A stretch of 64,000 bases of DNA, from assembly GCF_018143015.1 (NCBI RefSeq), contig NC_054743.1, forward strand, positions 38,024,922-38,088,921, in the 5' to 3' direction. Every line of letters starts with the position of its first letter. Position 1 is the stretch's first letter. The translations under genes and the position numbers were made by a program. The DNA is from Lytechinus variegatus (lineage: Eukaryota > Echinodermata > Echinoidea > Temnopleuroida > Toxopneustidae). The notes beneath the pieces are model-generated. The model was given only the letters and a program-made list of their open reading frames with translations. It was not told the DNA's origin and did not search any database. Below, one piece after another: positions 23,701 to 34,837 of this stretch.

Positions 23701-25899
23701 GCTACGCTCGATATTGATGATTGTTTATTCTATATGATCACAGAGAAACGAGATTCCTGAGGAATTGAAATAAATGGTAGCATCTTCTTTTCAATCTTTT
23801 CATAACAGATTTTTGGTTTCTTTGCCCTCTCCTTTGGCTACACCCACTTCTTGACGATTGCATTCATCGCCGTAGATCGGGTTATTGTCGTCACGTCTTG
23901 CAACAAGTGTGGAATTTCCGATTGGGCAAGAGTTCGTGTCATGCTGACATTGACCTGGCTTATAGCTTCAACGATTTCTCTGCCTCCTGTCTTTGGAGCA
24001 TTAAATTCCGAATTTGGGTACACAGATGCTTTGAAGATGTGCCTGCCGCTTAATGGGACGAGGCTTTCCCTGAACATCCTGACAATGGTCACCATTCTTG
24101 GGATTGTACTTCCAACAATGATTGTTTCCTACACCGTCATAGCGGTTTTACTCTGGAAAAGGGATCGCAAGCTTACGCGAAGACGGCGACGTGGACTTAA
24201 ATCAACAGTGCGAGCTCGACCGGCAAGACCGATTCCCTCAAGTCCTGTTGGTCTACGAAAGGTGAAGTTTGATATCACATTTGCAGATACACAATCGGTT
24301 GATTTCGAGCAAAACACACCACAATGTCCTGGACAGCAGGTTTATAGCCCAGTGGCTACCACAGGACACATATCGCATGAAACTGAAAGATCAGTAGTAC
24401 AACCAATGGGTGAAGTAGAGGATTGTGAAGTTTCACTCGCTTGGAAAGACAAGGAAGTAGTGAAACGCAGAAGGAAAGGTGTAGTACTCGATGATGGATC
24501 AACTCTTACACGTGAGGGCGCTTCACGAGGAAGGTACGGCCTCGGGTCTCGGCTGAGTGCATTGCTGAATATCAAGCGAGAATCTAGCGCCAAAGAAGAC
24601 GCAGTAAATGATGGTGATGTCAACTGTGTCATCAAAGGATTTAAATCTGCACATGGAACTGGTTTCACTCCTGGTACCAGTCTATATACTGCGGCAACAG
24701 GAGAAGATGATATTGGTACGACTTACAGAACTGTCATTGAAACGCGAACAAGACGTTTGTCCAACCTCTTCGGCAGCCTCAAGGGTGTAGTCGGGCTTGG
24801 AAACCATGGCCGGGATTACAACGATGATGATGATGTCACTGAAAACTACAGCGAAGATGATGATCAGACCTGTGATTTCGATTCTGAACCATCTCAAACA
24901 ATTACCACTTACTCCATGTCACCATCTGGGGTAGATTTCACCACCGGCAAGGATGACGAAAGCGGGGAGGACGTCAAACGACCGAAGCGAGTCCGTCGGA
25001 GAACTCGAAAGACGAAGCTTGAAAAGTTGCGAATAGTGAGGCAAAGGAGAGTCGCATGGACAGGTAAAAGTGACGTCTAGGAGAAGATAGGATTATCTCA
25101 TATGATGGCAAAAAAGTAAAGGAAAGCACTTTCTTTCCGTAGGCTATACCACTGACCTTTTTTGTGTTTAAAGCATTCTTCTTTTTCAAAAATGAGAGTA
25201 TTCATTTTTTTATGATTTATTTCATCATGATTTGCACAAATACTGTGAACTTAAAGCCTCGTATACAATTTTCGTAATCACTACTACCATATAAAATATT
25301 AATGCTTAATACGTGTGTGGTGTTACGAATACTCTTTGCGCATGTTAAGAAAGACTTCCTTTCAGAGCAACTATGTCTAATACACCTCCCCCCACTTGTA
25401 AAGACTTTTTGAAAGCATGGTAGAATATTCCTAGGCCCTCTATTAGTAAGAACCGCTGCTCTGCACAGAAGAACATCAATTTAGTAACACATTTTTGAAT
25501 GGCCTGCAACAGATAATAGCCCCTGAGAATAGCTATTTTATTTCAGGTTCGGGTGGATACTCTTCCACAGCAAGGTAGTTTTAACCCTGGTCATAACATA
25601 TTGATGTTTTAAATAATAATTCTTTCAGAATTCAAACACTATTCAATCTTATTTTCCCTAAAGGTGTGCTACTGGTCTGTTGTAGTATCTTCTTCACTAT
25701 TCCACTTTTCATCTGGTACTGGTATTCATCCGATTCAACTTCGGAGCTGTTCGGGGTCCTGGCTGTCTGGTCGACGTACTGCATGACCATAGCGGATCCT
25801 ATGGTATACGCCTTTATGAACAGACGTGTTAAGAAAGAACTGCGAATGTATAGGAAAACGATGGCCAATTGCTTATCATGCACATGCAAAGGAGAATAG
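17716..25899 (+). CDS. GPCR-A: class A rhodopsin-like receptor, four exons
   Basis: Joining 17716-17774, 22312-22519, 23809-25063 and 25664-25899 gives a 585-residue receptor with intron phases 2, 0, 1 and GT/AG borders throughout. Residues 1-20 carry two N-glycosylation sequons (N6, N9). TM1-TM2 contain N1.50 (TNLTALI) and LxxxAD. The TM3 Cys pairs with the ECL2 Cys (LKMC). The DRY box reads D112-R113-V. TM4 has its Trp. TM6 lacks the usual CWxP (reads FFTIPLF), and TM7 ends DPMVY in place of NPxxY. ICL3 is very long (about 300 residues), basic at both ends with an acidic patch (YNDDDDVTENYSEDDD). Ligand and coupling are unknown. The layout (phase, GF..F...A.DR, YDP-type ECL2 in relatives) distantly recalls melatonin-like/orphan class A receptors; this is a weak guess. 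Confidence 0.85.
18556..18805. mobile_element. palindromic MITE-like element (AAAAACTGTGGTGTTAA arms)
   Basis: The left AAAAACTGTGGTGTTAA and right TTAACACCACAGTTTTT are inverted. A second inner pair (AGAGGACCACACC / GGTGTGGTCCTCT) is also inverted. The interior is full of GGTGTTA/TAACACC words. There is no coding capacity. A diverged relative may lie at 22569-22760. Confidence 0.7.
18830..20480 (-). mobile_element. decayed Jockey/CR1-type LINE inside GPCR-A intron 1
   Basis: It is antisense to GPCR-A. From 5' to 3' (right to left): an endonuclease remnant at 20154-20471 (CREIGGGVGLYVRN, GKKIVIGVVCKPP); an RT core at 19587-19892 (YADDKNMLFSG, WFQANRLSVSPRKC); then PYFSHCNLVWGS at 19243-19470, the usual RT tail; and the C-terminal NTRSSSLIHLPRHRT at 19036-19224. 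The RT N-terminal half is missing between endonuclease and YADD, so it is internally deleted and frame-broken. It lies wholly within an intron. Confidence 0.85.
22312..22519 (+). CDS. GPCR-A exon 2 (TM1-TM2)
   Basis: The acceptor is CTTCCTCTGCAG; the donor is AAG|GTATAT. It encodes TM1 (LVLIMLVALLTNLTALITIL), ICL1 and TM2 with the VADL motif, ending at the extracellular Cys before TM3. The acceptor context is the same as in GPCR-B and GPCR-C, which fixes the exon start even though an upstream ATG keeps the frame open. Confidence 0.85.
22520..23808 (+). other. GPCR-A intron 2
   Basis: GT...AG intron (TTTTCATAACAG at its end). It contains a possible GTGTTA-rich palindromic remnant (22569-22760) and a TA-flanked element (22922-23206). 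The remainder has no visible feature. Confidence 0.6.
22922..23206. mobile_element. TA-flanked MITE-like element (CACTGTTA ends), 285 bp
   Basis: CACTGTTAAAAAAA at the left is mirrored by TTTTCTAACAGTG at the right, each next to TA (22920-22921 and 23207-23208). The interior has repeated tttacag/ctgtaagattac words. There is no coding capacity. A related copy lies at 34838-35268. Confidence 0.7.
23809..25063 (+). CDS. GPCR-A exon 3 (TM3-TM5 and ICL3)
   Basis: One 1255-bp exon covers TM3 (IFGFFALSFGYTHFLTIAFI), DRV, TM4, ECL2 with Cys and an NGT sequon, TM5, and the whole long ICL3. The donor G|GTAAAA near 25063 is phase 1, as at the equivalent point in B and C. GPCR-B and C split this region with one more phase 0 intron just after TM5. 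Confidence 0.85.
25664..25899 (+). CDS. GPCR-A exon 4 (TM6-TM7, C-tail)
   Basis: The acceptor is TTCCCTAAAG. It encodes TM6 (VLLVCCSIFFTIPLFIWYW), TM7 with ADPMVYAF, a basic helix 8 (NRRVKKELRMYRK) and a Cys-rich tail (CLSCTC) that could be palmitoylated, then TAG. The Trp of CWxP is absent. Confidence 0.85.
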
Positions 25900-28185
25900 A
25901 CAAATTAGATCTGACATTACATTTTAGAGAGGTGATTTATTCATGATCACCTCGAGTCCGCCAAGTAGATGTATTTTAATATGGAATTTGCTCGACAAAC
26001 GGCAATTTGGCAAAACAGTGACTTTGTATTGCTCTATGCTTTCCTACATTACACTGATTTTGATGTTGTTATAATTAACATCCATTGAATTGTATTGTAC
26101 TAAAGGCAAAAAAGGTAGACCTTTGTAAATAACACGGACTGTTGCGTATTAGTATCAAGTTCCACAATTTCCTTCGGTCTGAACTTCCAAAATCCTTAAA
26201 TCCCAATTTCCAAAGGAGGTCTTTTTCATGTATTGTATACATGTTATACATATATACATATTGGAAATTGCTCGTGATCTTAAGCATGCAAAGCTTTTTT
26301 TCTTCTTTTCTTTTGGCTGTGTAACAGATGCTTGATAACACTTTCACTGTTTGGTAGGGAAGTGAGAGAGATGAAATGAATTTAACCAGTCCCCAAACCG
26401 CCGAAGGGTAATTTATCTCTCTGCGATAGTTTTGAGTCAATTGGTCAATAGAGTGTGTATAATCAAAGTATCAACTCAACATCACAAAATGATGTGCTGC
26501 CATCTCTATCGAACGTTCATGGCTGTAGGAATTTGTGCTGCCGCTTCTAATGTTTGATATTCATGAGGTTGAGCTGGTGACCCGATTTCATACTTCTACA
26601 TTGTTCTTACTGGGCCAAGTCCCAGAAACCCGATGGTTGAGGTAGGTCCAATACACCCCCCCCCACACACACTTTTTTTTGTTGATATTTTTGTGGTACA
26701 CAAAGTATGTAAGTTTGAGTTTCAAAATTAAGAGATTGTTTAATGTATTAAACATTTTTCCACCACAGAACCAAATAGATGTTTTGCATTTTAGTTTAAT
26801 TAAATGTAAAATTTCGCCCCCCCCCCCCACTCGAAAAAACTTTAGTTTTTCTTTTTTTTAAGAGTGGCTGAGAAAAAGGAAATTCAAACAGGTGTAATTT
26901 CATGAATCCATTGTGTTATGATGGTTTACAACTCACACTTTAATTTGCATGAATTTTCAGTCGGAATATTTCTTACTTTCTCGTCGACTCTGTCAAATCA
27001 TTTGATTGGTAGCCCACGTTCAGATGGCTTATGATTTCTCTCCATGAATTACCCGGATACTTGTTTTCTGCTGGAGTTGTCGAATTTGTACATGATGTGA
27101 AGATGAGTTTTAATAAATACCTGCAACTAAAAGGTAATACTCCCACTAACCCTTCTTTCAAATCTCCATTGCTGAGAATTTAAGACAATATTTAGAGAGA
27201 AAGAAAGGCAGCGAGAAAGGAAGAGAAGAAGTGTAAGAGAACATGGGAAATCGAAGAGAAGTCTAAGGGGTTGATGCAAGAGAAATATTTTCACTCAATT
27301 CCAAATTTCAGTTGCAAATTCACAAGTGATATATAAACATATATTAACTAATGCAAATCAATACTTACTTGTTGATTTAAGAAACAGATCAATGACAAAT
27401 TCTGGAATCAATTACAAGACTTAAGTTTGATTTAGGGACCCAAAATCAGCTAGCAATGATAGCAAGTTTCTTGCAACACTCCATAAGGGACTTTTTTTAT
27501 TAAGTATACTTATAACAGACTGTTTACTGTTGTCGATTATGAACATAGTTGTTTAATGGTTTGAACAACCATTTATTGAAGATGAAAATAAAAACCAATC
27601 TGTTCATAAAACAGTGTTTTTACGGTGAAAACTGAAATGGATATGAGAACAAGAAATGGATCAAAGGTAAAGAGAGAGACAACGGCTAAGAAAAACAGAA
27701 ACGGATATCAGAAAAGAAAAGGATTGATAGGAGAAAAGATAAAACTTAACAGGAGAAAAAAGAAAAACGGATAAGAGAAAATGACACGGACTAAATGGGA
27801 ATTCACGTGTGTGGAGGCCAGGGGGGTTAACTTCCTGAATCATCTTCCTCACGCACTCTTGCTCAACCCACAACCGCGCAACCCAGACTCCAGTTTAACC
27901 AGCTCATGACACGTATTTAAGTACCATGCCCATATCGAAACTTTAAAATAACACAAATATGATAAAAGTATCAGTCTTAAAAATATCATGATAAATATCA
28001 TGCCTATTTTTAAGAGTGAACAAAATATTTGACAGTCTTAACGTTCTTATCATCTTCAAGCACAGGGGACGCGGAGCCGGGGGCCGGGGAGGGTTCAGCC
28101 TATTCCCCCTTCTTTCCAAAAACCATATACAAATACGTAAAGATGCCCATCTGGTTATGACTTAATGGTCAGCCCCCATCCCCCC
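25900..28185. other. 3' flank of GPCR-A, non-coding
   Basis: No gene was seen. C runs occur at about 26657-26666 and 26817-26828, and a purine-rich stretch lies at 27190-27260 and 27640-27790. A clear poly(A) signal for GPCR-A could not be chosen. Confidence 0.4.
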
Positions 28186-28189
28186 CCAT

Positions 28190-28585
28190 TCGAAACCGTT
28201 CCGCCCGAGTCCCAGGCCTGAAATATGTCACGTTTACCAGAATACTGCGGACATTGGCACGAAATCAATACCTCGTTATAGGTTAATAAACATACCCCCC
28301 CCCCCCCCCACATCGGAAAACGTTCCGCCCGAGTCCCAGGCCTGAAATATGTAATGTTTACGAGAGTACTGCGGACACTAGCACGAAATCTTTACGGGTC
28401 GTTAACATAGATACCTCGTTATAGGTTAATAAACATACCCCCCCCCCCCACGGAAAACGTTCCGCCCGAGTCCCAGGCCTGAAATATGTTATGTTTACCA
28501 GGGTACTGCAGACATTGCACGAAACCATTACGCGTCGTTATTAACATCAATACCTCGTTACAAGTTAATAAACATACTTTCGACT
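28190..28585. repeat. three-copy minisatellite, ~125-136-bp unit
   Basis: TTCCGCCCGAGTCCCAGGCC starts copies at about 28199, 28324 and 28460. Each continues with TGAAATATGT, a GTTTAC..ACTGC core and GTTAATAAACATAC, the first two followed by a C run of 10 or more. It probably comes from the hAT-like G/C-run repeat family by local duplication. Confidence 0.8.
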
Positions 28586-29475
28586 CTGAACCTATTAATA
28601 TTAACTTGAACTTTTGACGTGGGAATTCCCAACGTTCTCTGAGTGCAAGATAACATCATTCAGTAGGGTATGTATTGCAATCCAGGAAAGGGGGACCAAT
28701 CAGAATTACTCCCCCTTTATTATTCAAACCTAATAATTATGACGATACATGTTTTTATAAAGAGTTTGGCATAAGGCGGATAATATATGTAATTTCTTCT
28801 ACGTTTCTGGAAACGAACCAGGAAAATTGAGGAGCTAAGATCGAAAGATGGGTTCGTTTGCTCCACCCCCCCCCCCCCCCTCCCCACTGCACGTTGTCTT
28901 GCCCTAAACGACGCCTGGGATTTTCCAGGAACTCCATTCCATATCGCCTATATGTCTGTGTCAATTATATATATATTTCCAGTCCATCTTGTACTGCGAC
29001 TAAATTGGTTTGCACCTCTTATCGTTTGATGTCACATCAGGTATTATTTGGTCGCATCCTTTATACAGCTGCACAGATCAGACAGGTGAGATTGTATATC
29101 AATCAGTTACTTATTCACTCTATAAAAACATGGCAATTTATGGAATTTAACTTACACGACTATGATGGCTTTGAATTACGGTCGATCACGCTTAATGACA
29201 CACGACTTCCGTCGTGATGTTCACGATTCTCGTTCCAAACTTTGCAATTTCAGTCGGAATTTAAAATCGCAAGATTTGCAACGACAGTCGCGAACTTCGC
29301 GAAGGAAGTCGTGTGTGATCATGGACCTATTGTGATCGACTGTACTTCAGAGCCACCATGCATATGGGAGCTGCCAGTATGTGATCTCACATTATATCAT
29401 TTTTGGGGGTCTATACTTTTTACAATGTTCCCTCATGTTTCTCTAAAGTTTTTGTCATATTTATGAAATTATGAT
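28586..29475. other. non-coding, palindromic patch
   Basis: A C run lies at about 28865-28880. At 29180-29330 CACACGACTTCC..GTCGT and GGAAGTCGTGTGTGATC form an inverted pair, suggesting a small palindromic element. No gene was seen. Confidence 0.4.
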
Positions 29476-29479
29476 GCCA

Positions 29480-29740
29480 GGGTTCCACAGTGTCCAAAAA
29501 TGTTGAACACAATGTAAAAACACCTACCATGCCTACACACAACTGTCAGTTTTGAGCATTTCAACCGTTTGAATCAGTCACGCTTACATAGTGGTCCATG
29601 TGAACACGCTGTGAACATTGAAACTGTCGAGTTCTCCACAGTGTGAAAATATTTTCACACTGTAAAATTTTAGCATTTTAACAGTGTGAATAATATTTCA
29701 CATAGTCCACTGTGTGACATGGCATTCTTTCTAGCACGGA
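29480..29740. repeat. CACAGTGTG-rich palindromic repeat upstream of the LRAT-like gene
   Basis: Words such as cacagtgtgaaaat and ttcacactgt, caacagtgtg and cactgtgtgaca occur in alternating orientation. A similar patch lies at about 14860-14930. It is probably a decayed palindromic element just upstream of the gene. Confidence 0.45.
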
Positions 29741-29867
29741 ATAAAAAAAGTAATCAATTGAAAACTAGCATAAGTCTCGCTTATTCGAAGTAATCTGTTC
29801 CATTTTCTGTACCCTTCAGTGACAACAACTGACGCACTCTAGCTAGCTTGGACTGTCTCAAACCAAA

Positions 29868-30530
29868 ATGGGAAGCAGTTCATCCAAAAGTAGTCGTAGC
29901 AGTGGACCCTCCTATTCCACTGATGTTGTGCTGTACGATCAAGCTGCTGCAAGGCAAGCGAGGTACCACAGCAAGTCAGATTTCACCTCTGCTACAGCCC
30001 TGAAGGATCACCTGAATCCAGGAGATCTGATTCAACAAAAAGGCGACACCATCAAAGAATGGTTTTACAGTCACTGGGCTGTTTACATAGGAAATGGTGA
30101 GATCGTGCACGTGACGGGGGTTGATGGAAGCTCTTCCAAAGCTGATATAATACGAGAAAACATGATTCTTGCTTTTTGGGATAAGAATGTGAGAAAGAAC
30201 AATCACATGGATGACTCCTTTCTTCCTAGAGGTACGAGAGAAATCGTACAAACAGCGAGGAGAAAGGTCGGCACCCCTTGGCGATACAACCTAATTTTCA
30301 AGAATTGTGAGCATTTCGCCTCTCTCTGCCGGTACGGTAGAGAAATCAGCCTCCAGTCTTTCGGACTTTCCGATGTCAAATCGGGGAATATCACATTTAA
30401 GGAATATCTTTGGTACCATGGGAAGGCCTTGAAAGAAAAGTGTTCAACGTTCTGTAGTTGGATCAAAAGAAAAGTTTCCAGGTTCTTGCCGGCTATTGGT
30501 ATTGGCTCCTATGATGCAATTGCCTATTAA
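29868..30530 (+). CDS. LRAT/PLAAT-like lipid acyltransferase-phospholipase
   Basis: The uninterrupted 220-residue frame carries an LRAT (NlpC/P60-like) domain at about 45-160. The catalytic triad is visible: H69 in SHWAVYIGNG, H81 in EIVHVTG and C147 in the NCEHFASLCRYG block, preceded by PGDLIQ. Family members are thiol enzymes that move acyl groups on phospholipids, retinol or N-acyl ethanolamines. The start MGSSSSKSS fits N-myristoylation (Gly2), hinting at membrane attachment at the N-end; vertebrate PLAATs instead use a C-terminal membrane helix, and here the C-end is basic with only a short hydrophobic patch (FLPAIGIG). A ttctgtacccttcag acceptor-like site 50 bp upstream suggests a 5' UTR intron. 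AATAAA lies at 30613-30618. It could instead be an LRAT-domain protein of unknown substrate. Confidence 0.88.
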   Translation: MGSSSSKSSRSSGPSYSTDVVLYDQAAARQARYHSKSDFTSATALKDHLNPGDLIQQKGDTIKEWFYSHWAVYIGNGEIVHVTGVDGSSSKADIIRENMILAFWDKNVRKNNHMDDSFLPRGTREIVQTARRKVGTPWRYNLIFKNCEHFASLCRYGREISLQSFGLSDVKSGNITFKEYLWYHGKALKEKCSTFCSWIKRKVSRFLPAIGIGSYDAIAY

Positions 30531-30612
30531 GTGTAGTTTCAGTTGAATGTTCCCATGACGCATGCTAAACATGCTGAGGTAAAATATCTGCTACTTCAAA
30601 TGTGTATGCAAA

Positions 30613-30618
30613 AATAAA
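30613..30618 (+). terminator. poly(A) signal AATAAA of the LRAT-like gene
   Basis: A canonical AATAAA lies 83 bp after the stop codon, followed by GT-rich sequence (gagtgtgttgc). Confidence 0.5.
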
Positions 30619-30639
30619 ACGAGTGTGTTGCACAGTTCC

Positions 30640-31190
30640 TGGAAAGCAAAAAAAAATTCCATAAAATTAAAAGGTTTTCTTAGCTGTTAGACATTACTAT
30701 AATTACACTCTATATCAATATATTTATGTTAAATTAATTCGCACAAAGAAAGCGGAAGATGGATGAAAAATACTAAAACCAGACTCAAATATTTACATGA
30801 AAGGTTTTCAAGTTCCTACGTATAACGTTAAGCTTCAGTTGACTATTCCTATTATTTCAATCTTTAAAAAAGGTGACTGCTAAATCCCTTTCGCTTGATG
30901 TATCTTTGTTTGAATCAGTCTGATTTTAGGTTCATCTGTACTTGTTTCTTTTTTCTTTTAAAAATGTACGTGTCCTTTACTAATGTAGTGAATGCATTAT
31001 AAAAGCTACAAGCATATGTTAGATTATAACCTGTTATTTTTAGTGTTAAATCCCTTTTCACTTGATGAATCTTTGTTAGAATCAGTCTGATGTTAGAGTC
31101 CTCTGTCTGCATTTGTTTCGCTTTCTTTAAAAATGTGAATGTACTTTACAAATATAGTGAAAACATTATAAAAGCTACAAGCATATGACA
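30640..31190. repeat. diverged direct duplication, ~180-bp unit
   Basis: TCCCTTTCGCTTGATG..CTTTGTT..GAATCAGTCTGAT..TTAG near 30885-30925 recurs near 31050-31095, with ATTATAAAAGCTACAAGCATATG following both (30995 and 31160). The unit is about 165 bp. No gene was seen. Confidence 0.65.
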
Positions 31191-31195
31191 TGTAT

Positions 31196-31330
31196 GATGG
31201 AGCGGTTTAGTGACTCTTGCCTTGTAATCAGATGTTCGAGTGTCCGAATCCGACCATGACCAAGCGTCCTTTGGCAAGGCGTCAATCCACGATTTACCAC
31301 TCTCACCCAGGCGCTAACAACGGTCAATGT
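31196..31330 (+). mobile_element. tRNA-like SINE fragment
   Basis: GGAGCGGTTTAGTGACTCTTGCC resembles a tRNA 5' half, and GTCCGAATCCGACCATG resembles a decayed B box. The following tail (tttggcaaggcgtcaatccac) is SINE-like. It is truncated at the 3' end. Confidence 0.4.
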
Positions 31331-31718
31331 ATTTGTTAATTCTTAGTTTCCTTCATAATTTTTTTATTTGTACTTACTTTGCCAATGATACCATGCATCT
31401 TAATTTATATTTCACAATTATTGTATTGTCTACTGGATAGTTTTCCCATTTCATCAATTAAAAAGTGAATACAGTACTAGTCACCATTCTTGGGAATCAC
31501 TATTGCCTTTTTCGGCCGGATTCTATTGTTCTCTGGCTGAGGCAGGTATAGTGGTGAGTCTAGGAATTGTGACTGGTAGTGCATGTTATCTTTGAACAAT
31601 TTTGTATTAGTAATAATTCTGATTTTAAATGTTATTGAACTCACTCATTACAGAACCAAATGTTACTTTTTTATCTATTATGTATATATTGTTATTTTTA
31701 TAATGATAAAAGATATTT

Positions 31719-31742
31719 TAATAAATAAATAAATAAATAAAA
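31719..31742. repeat. (AATA)n microsatellite
   Basis: There are about five AAATA/AATA units. It directly precedes a fragment (31745-31870) that matches 44195-44340, part of the large palindromic element family. Confidence 0.7.
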
Positions 31743-32018
31743 TCATTCTAAGCATGTCTTCATGAATTTCCAATGAGCAAACTGAAGATGTCATATTCCC
31801 GTTTGTTCTTTTTTTATTTCATTAAATTGAAGTTTTGTCCGCCTAGAATTAAAAAAATATGAATTTTGAAATTAATGATTTAATGCATAAGATATTTATT
31901 GCTACAACTTATTTTATTACAAGGGAGACATACATGTAAGAGAATATAGAATAATTATGATTTTATGTAAAAACATCAACCCACCGATTATATTCATGAC
32001 CAACCGATTGGGTAGATA

Positions 32019-32293
32019 TGCGTTGTGGCCCAGTGGATTAGACTTCGGACTTTGAAACAGAGGATCGTGGGTTCGAATCTCAGCCATGGCGTAATTTCCT
32101 TCAGCAAGAAACTGATCCACAGTGTGCTGCATTCAACCCAGATGAGGTAAATGGGTACCGGTAGGAAGTAATTCCTTAAAAAGCTGTGTGCGCTATGAAC
32201 GCCTACCTTAGTCGGGTAATATAAGAGCGCCTTGAGCACCTAACAAGGTGGATATGTGCGCAATATAAATACCCTATATTATCATTATTATAT
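32019..32293 (+). mobile_element. tRNA-derived SINE, near full length
   Basis: The A box-like TGGCCCAGTGGATTAGAC and the B box GGGTTCGAATCTC are about 45 bp apart. The body words AGCCATGGCGTAATTTCC and GGTAAATGGGTACCGGTAG follow, and the tail is ATTATCATTATTATA. The copy at 51110-51375 has the same order. It would be transcribed by RNA polymerase III if active. Confidence 0.8.
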
Positions 32294-32299
32294 ACCGAA

Positions 32300-34835
32300 A
32301 CTTGAAAGAGGCTCAAAAATGATAATTTGTTTGAATTAATGAAAAAAACCATTTCGTTTGGGGTTTTTGATGGTGAAGACAAACCAACTCAAAATATATG
32401 CAATTTAAATGGCAGCATCAATTCAGGAAGTAAGAAATAATTGAGGTGATACTAGAATCGCAATTCGTACAAATACAATTGCGTGACTATACGTACACCG
32501 TATTTATCTTATCAGTCATTAATATTTATTTTACTGTTCACTGCTTAAATGTGGACCAAGGTACAGTCATAGGCACAAACAGTAGGTTGCTTGTATCATG
32601 TTTATCTTCTTCTTTTTTCAAAAATGCGGTTTGAATCATTATTACGTTGACGAACTTTCTATAATATTATCTAAGAGATGGTGTAGTTCTTCTGTGGTCA
32701 ACTATCCATTCTACATACATGTAAATGAACATAGCATTGTTTTAAACCTATCATCCACTGTTTCTAGTCTAATTGCTTAATATTTCATTGTGTTCAATCT
32801 TGTGCATACATAAAATGTGATGCATCTTTGGAAAGTTGTCTCTTCAAATGAATAAATGCAAGTAAATTTACATATTAGTTGATTGTGTCTCCCGTTCGTA
32901 TGCACAAAATAATTTCTAATGTGTGGAAGACAGGTTTTTGGTGTGCATATGTGTGTGAGAGGTTTGTTTGTGAGGACGTTTGAGGTATATGTGTGTGTGT
33001 GGATGTGTTGGACGTGAGGGTGTGTTTGTGTATGCGTGCATGTGTATGTGCTGGATGTTTTAGGCTAAGGGTGTGGGTGATATGATGCGTGTGTGAAGGT
33101 GCGGCTGTCTATATGGGGTGAGAGAAGGGGTGAATAGGTATTTATGAGGGGGTGGGTGAGGGTGTGTATGTGTTAACAATTTTACCTCTTTTCCCTCCAT
33201 GAAATGTCGTACACAGTCGTTAAAATAAGGGTCTTGGGATCGAACAACGAAATGACTCTTCTGCTCATCTCAACTGTTTTTATCGATAGAATAGTTTTGA
33301 AATATTTAATTTCTGATTGTTAAAGATAAATGACAGTTGTGATAACGATTTAATGACAAATGAGTTTGTTTATAGAATCCAATAAAATGGCCACCAAGGT
33401 GTGTGTTTGGATGAAAAAAAAAGTATGTGCCCAAAGGATTCTGGAAGTAATTGTGTAATTGCTAGGAAATTATGACATTTCACGCAATGGTCGGGTCTTT
33501 TTCCCCAGCAATAATATAACGCTGTCTCACGTGTCCTTGTTTGGACTTATGTTTTGGCGATCTTCAGTGTGATTGTTTTTCAGCTTAGATTTCATAATTT
33601 TACAAAGTTCAGTTAATGTAACTACCAGAATGATATAGCCTAGGATGGCCTGGTAACACTGACAAACGACCTTGGTTTTACACACTTTCTCAAGAAATCA
33701 GCCTGTACTGCAATTCCCGGACTGCAACTATTTTCATTAAAGTGATTGGTTAACATTGGTATGACTTTTAAAAAATCTGAGCTGGAAGGTCACACTTGTC
33801 ACCTGTGTCTGTGATATATTACAAAAATGAAGCCCAGAAAAAATTGCGTTCGAAAATAATTATTTAGTGCTTCAAAAATTGAAATATAAAGTGACCGGAA
33901 ACACCATCTTAATTTCATCCCATACACTTATGTGTACTATTTAGGTGTCTATAAGACGCCTATTTACAAAATGGGGGTTTGCCTTGTAGTTTTAGCTTTT
34001 CATTCTCAATAATGGTTGTTTTCAGGGTTTATTAGTTCTAATACATGCACTTGTACACATGTTTCATCTTGGTTTGAGAATTTTTTAAATCAGCTGCTCA
34101 CAAAGTTAAACGATACCTTTAATCTTTAATAAACTATAAACTTTTAGAAGCCTTAAACTTCAGTTATTTACATTCCACATTCATTGTGATGAGATTTTGA
34201 ATTAATCCTCGATGGTTTTAATAATTACACGTTAAAAAGAAATAGATGCTGCATTCAGGAGATGCCAGTGGTGTTATTTAATGTTCGAAAGTCGACAAAG
34301 CTTCCATTTCTTATTCCGTTCCTAAAAATTTTTTTTTTCAAGGGTTTTTCAGCTGTTTGAACCGATTGATACAACTTACATAGTAGCAGCTATTTTTGTT
34401 TTATTTTACAACATGTAGTTCTTGTTTAGCTCATAGACACCTTTCGCGTCAACATATAAAAAACACTTGTAAGCATTAGTAACATGAATAAAGTAACACT
34501 GTATATTTAGATTAAATGCATATGAGAATGCACACCACTCTATTAGAAACTTCTGTCGTAATTGTTACATTCTGAAAATACGCAAATCATCACAGATAAA
34601 GGAAAGGGCCCTGACACAAGTACCCTAAGTGAAAACTGTAATTCTGCTCATATTCTCTCTCCCCGTTTCTCTTCTTTTAAATCAATAGTAAAAACATATA
34701 TAACAACTATCTCAAACCTAAAAATTCAAATGTATTCTAATTACATGACAATAATAAATTCCGATAATTGAGAAATCATGGGGTCAAAGTAAGTGCAATC
34801 GATGAGTTTCATAATTATTCTATATACAGTATATA
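32300..34835. other. intergenic, no gene; GT-rich segment
   Basis: Positions 32931-33180 are GT-rich (imperfect TGTG tracts). The rest is AT-rich and lacks repeats or frames I can support. Confidence 0.45.
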
Positions 34836-34837
34836 TA

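Noticed and set aside
24342-24668. 108-codon - strand frame
   Set aside because: It is the antisense shadow of the GPCR-A ICL3 coding exon.
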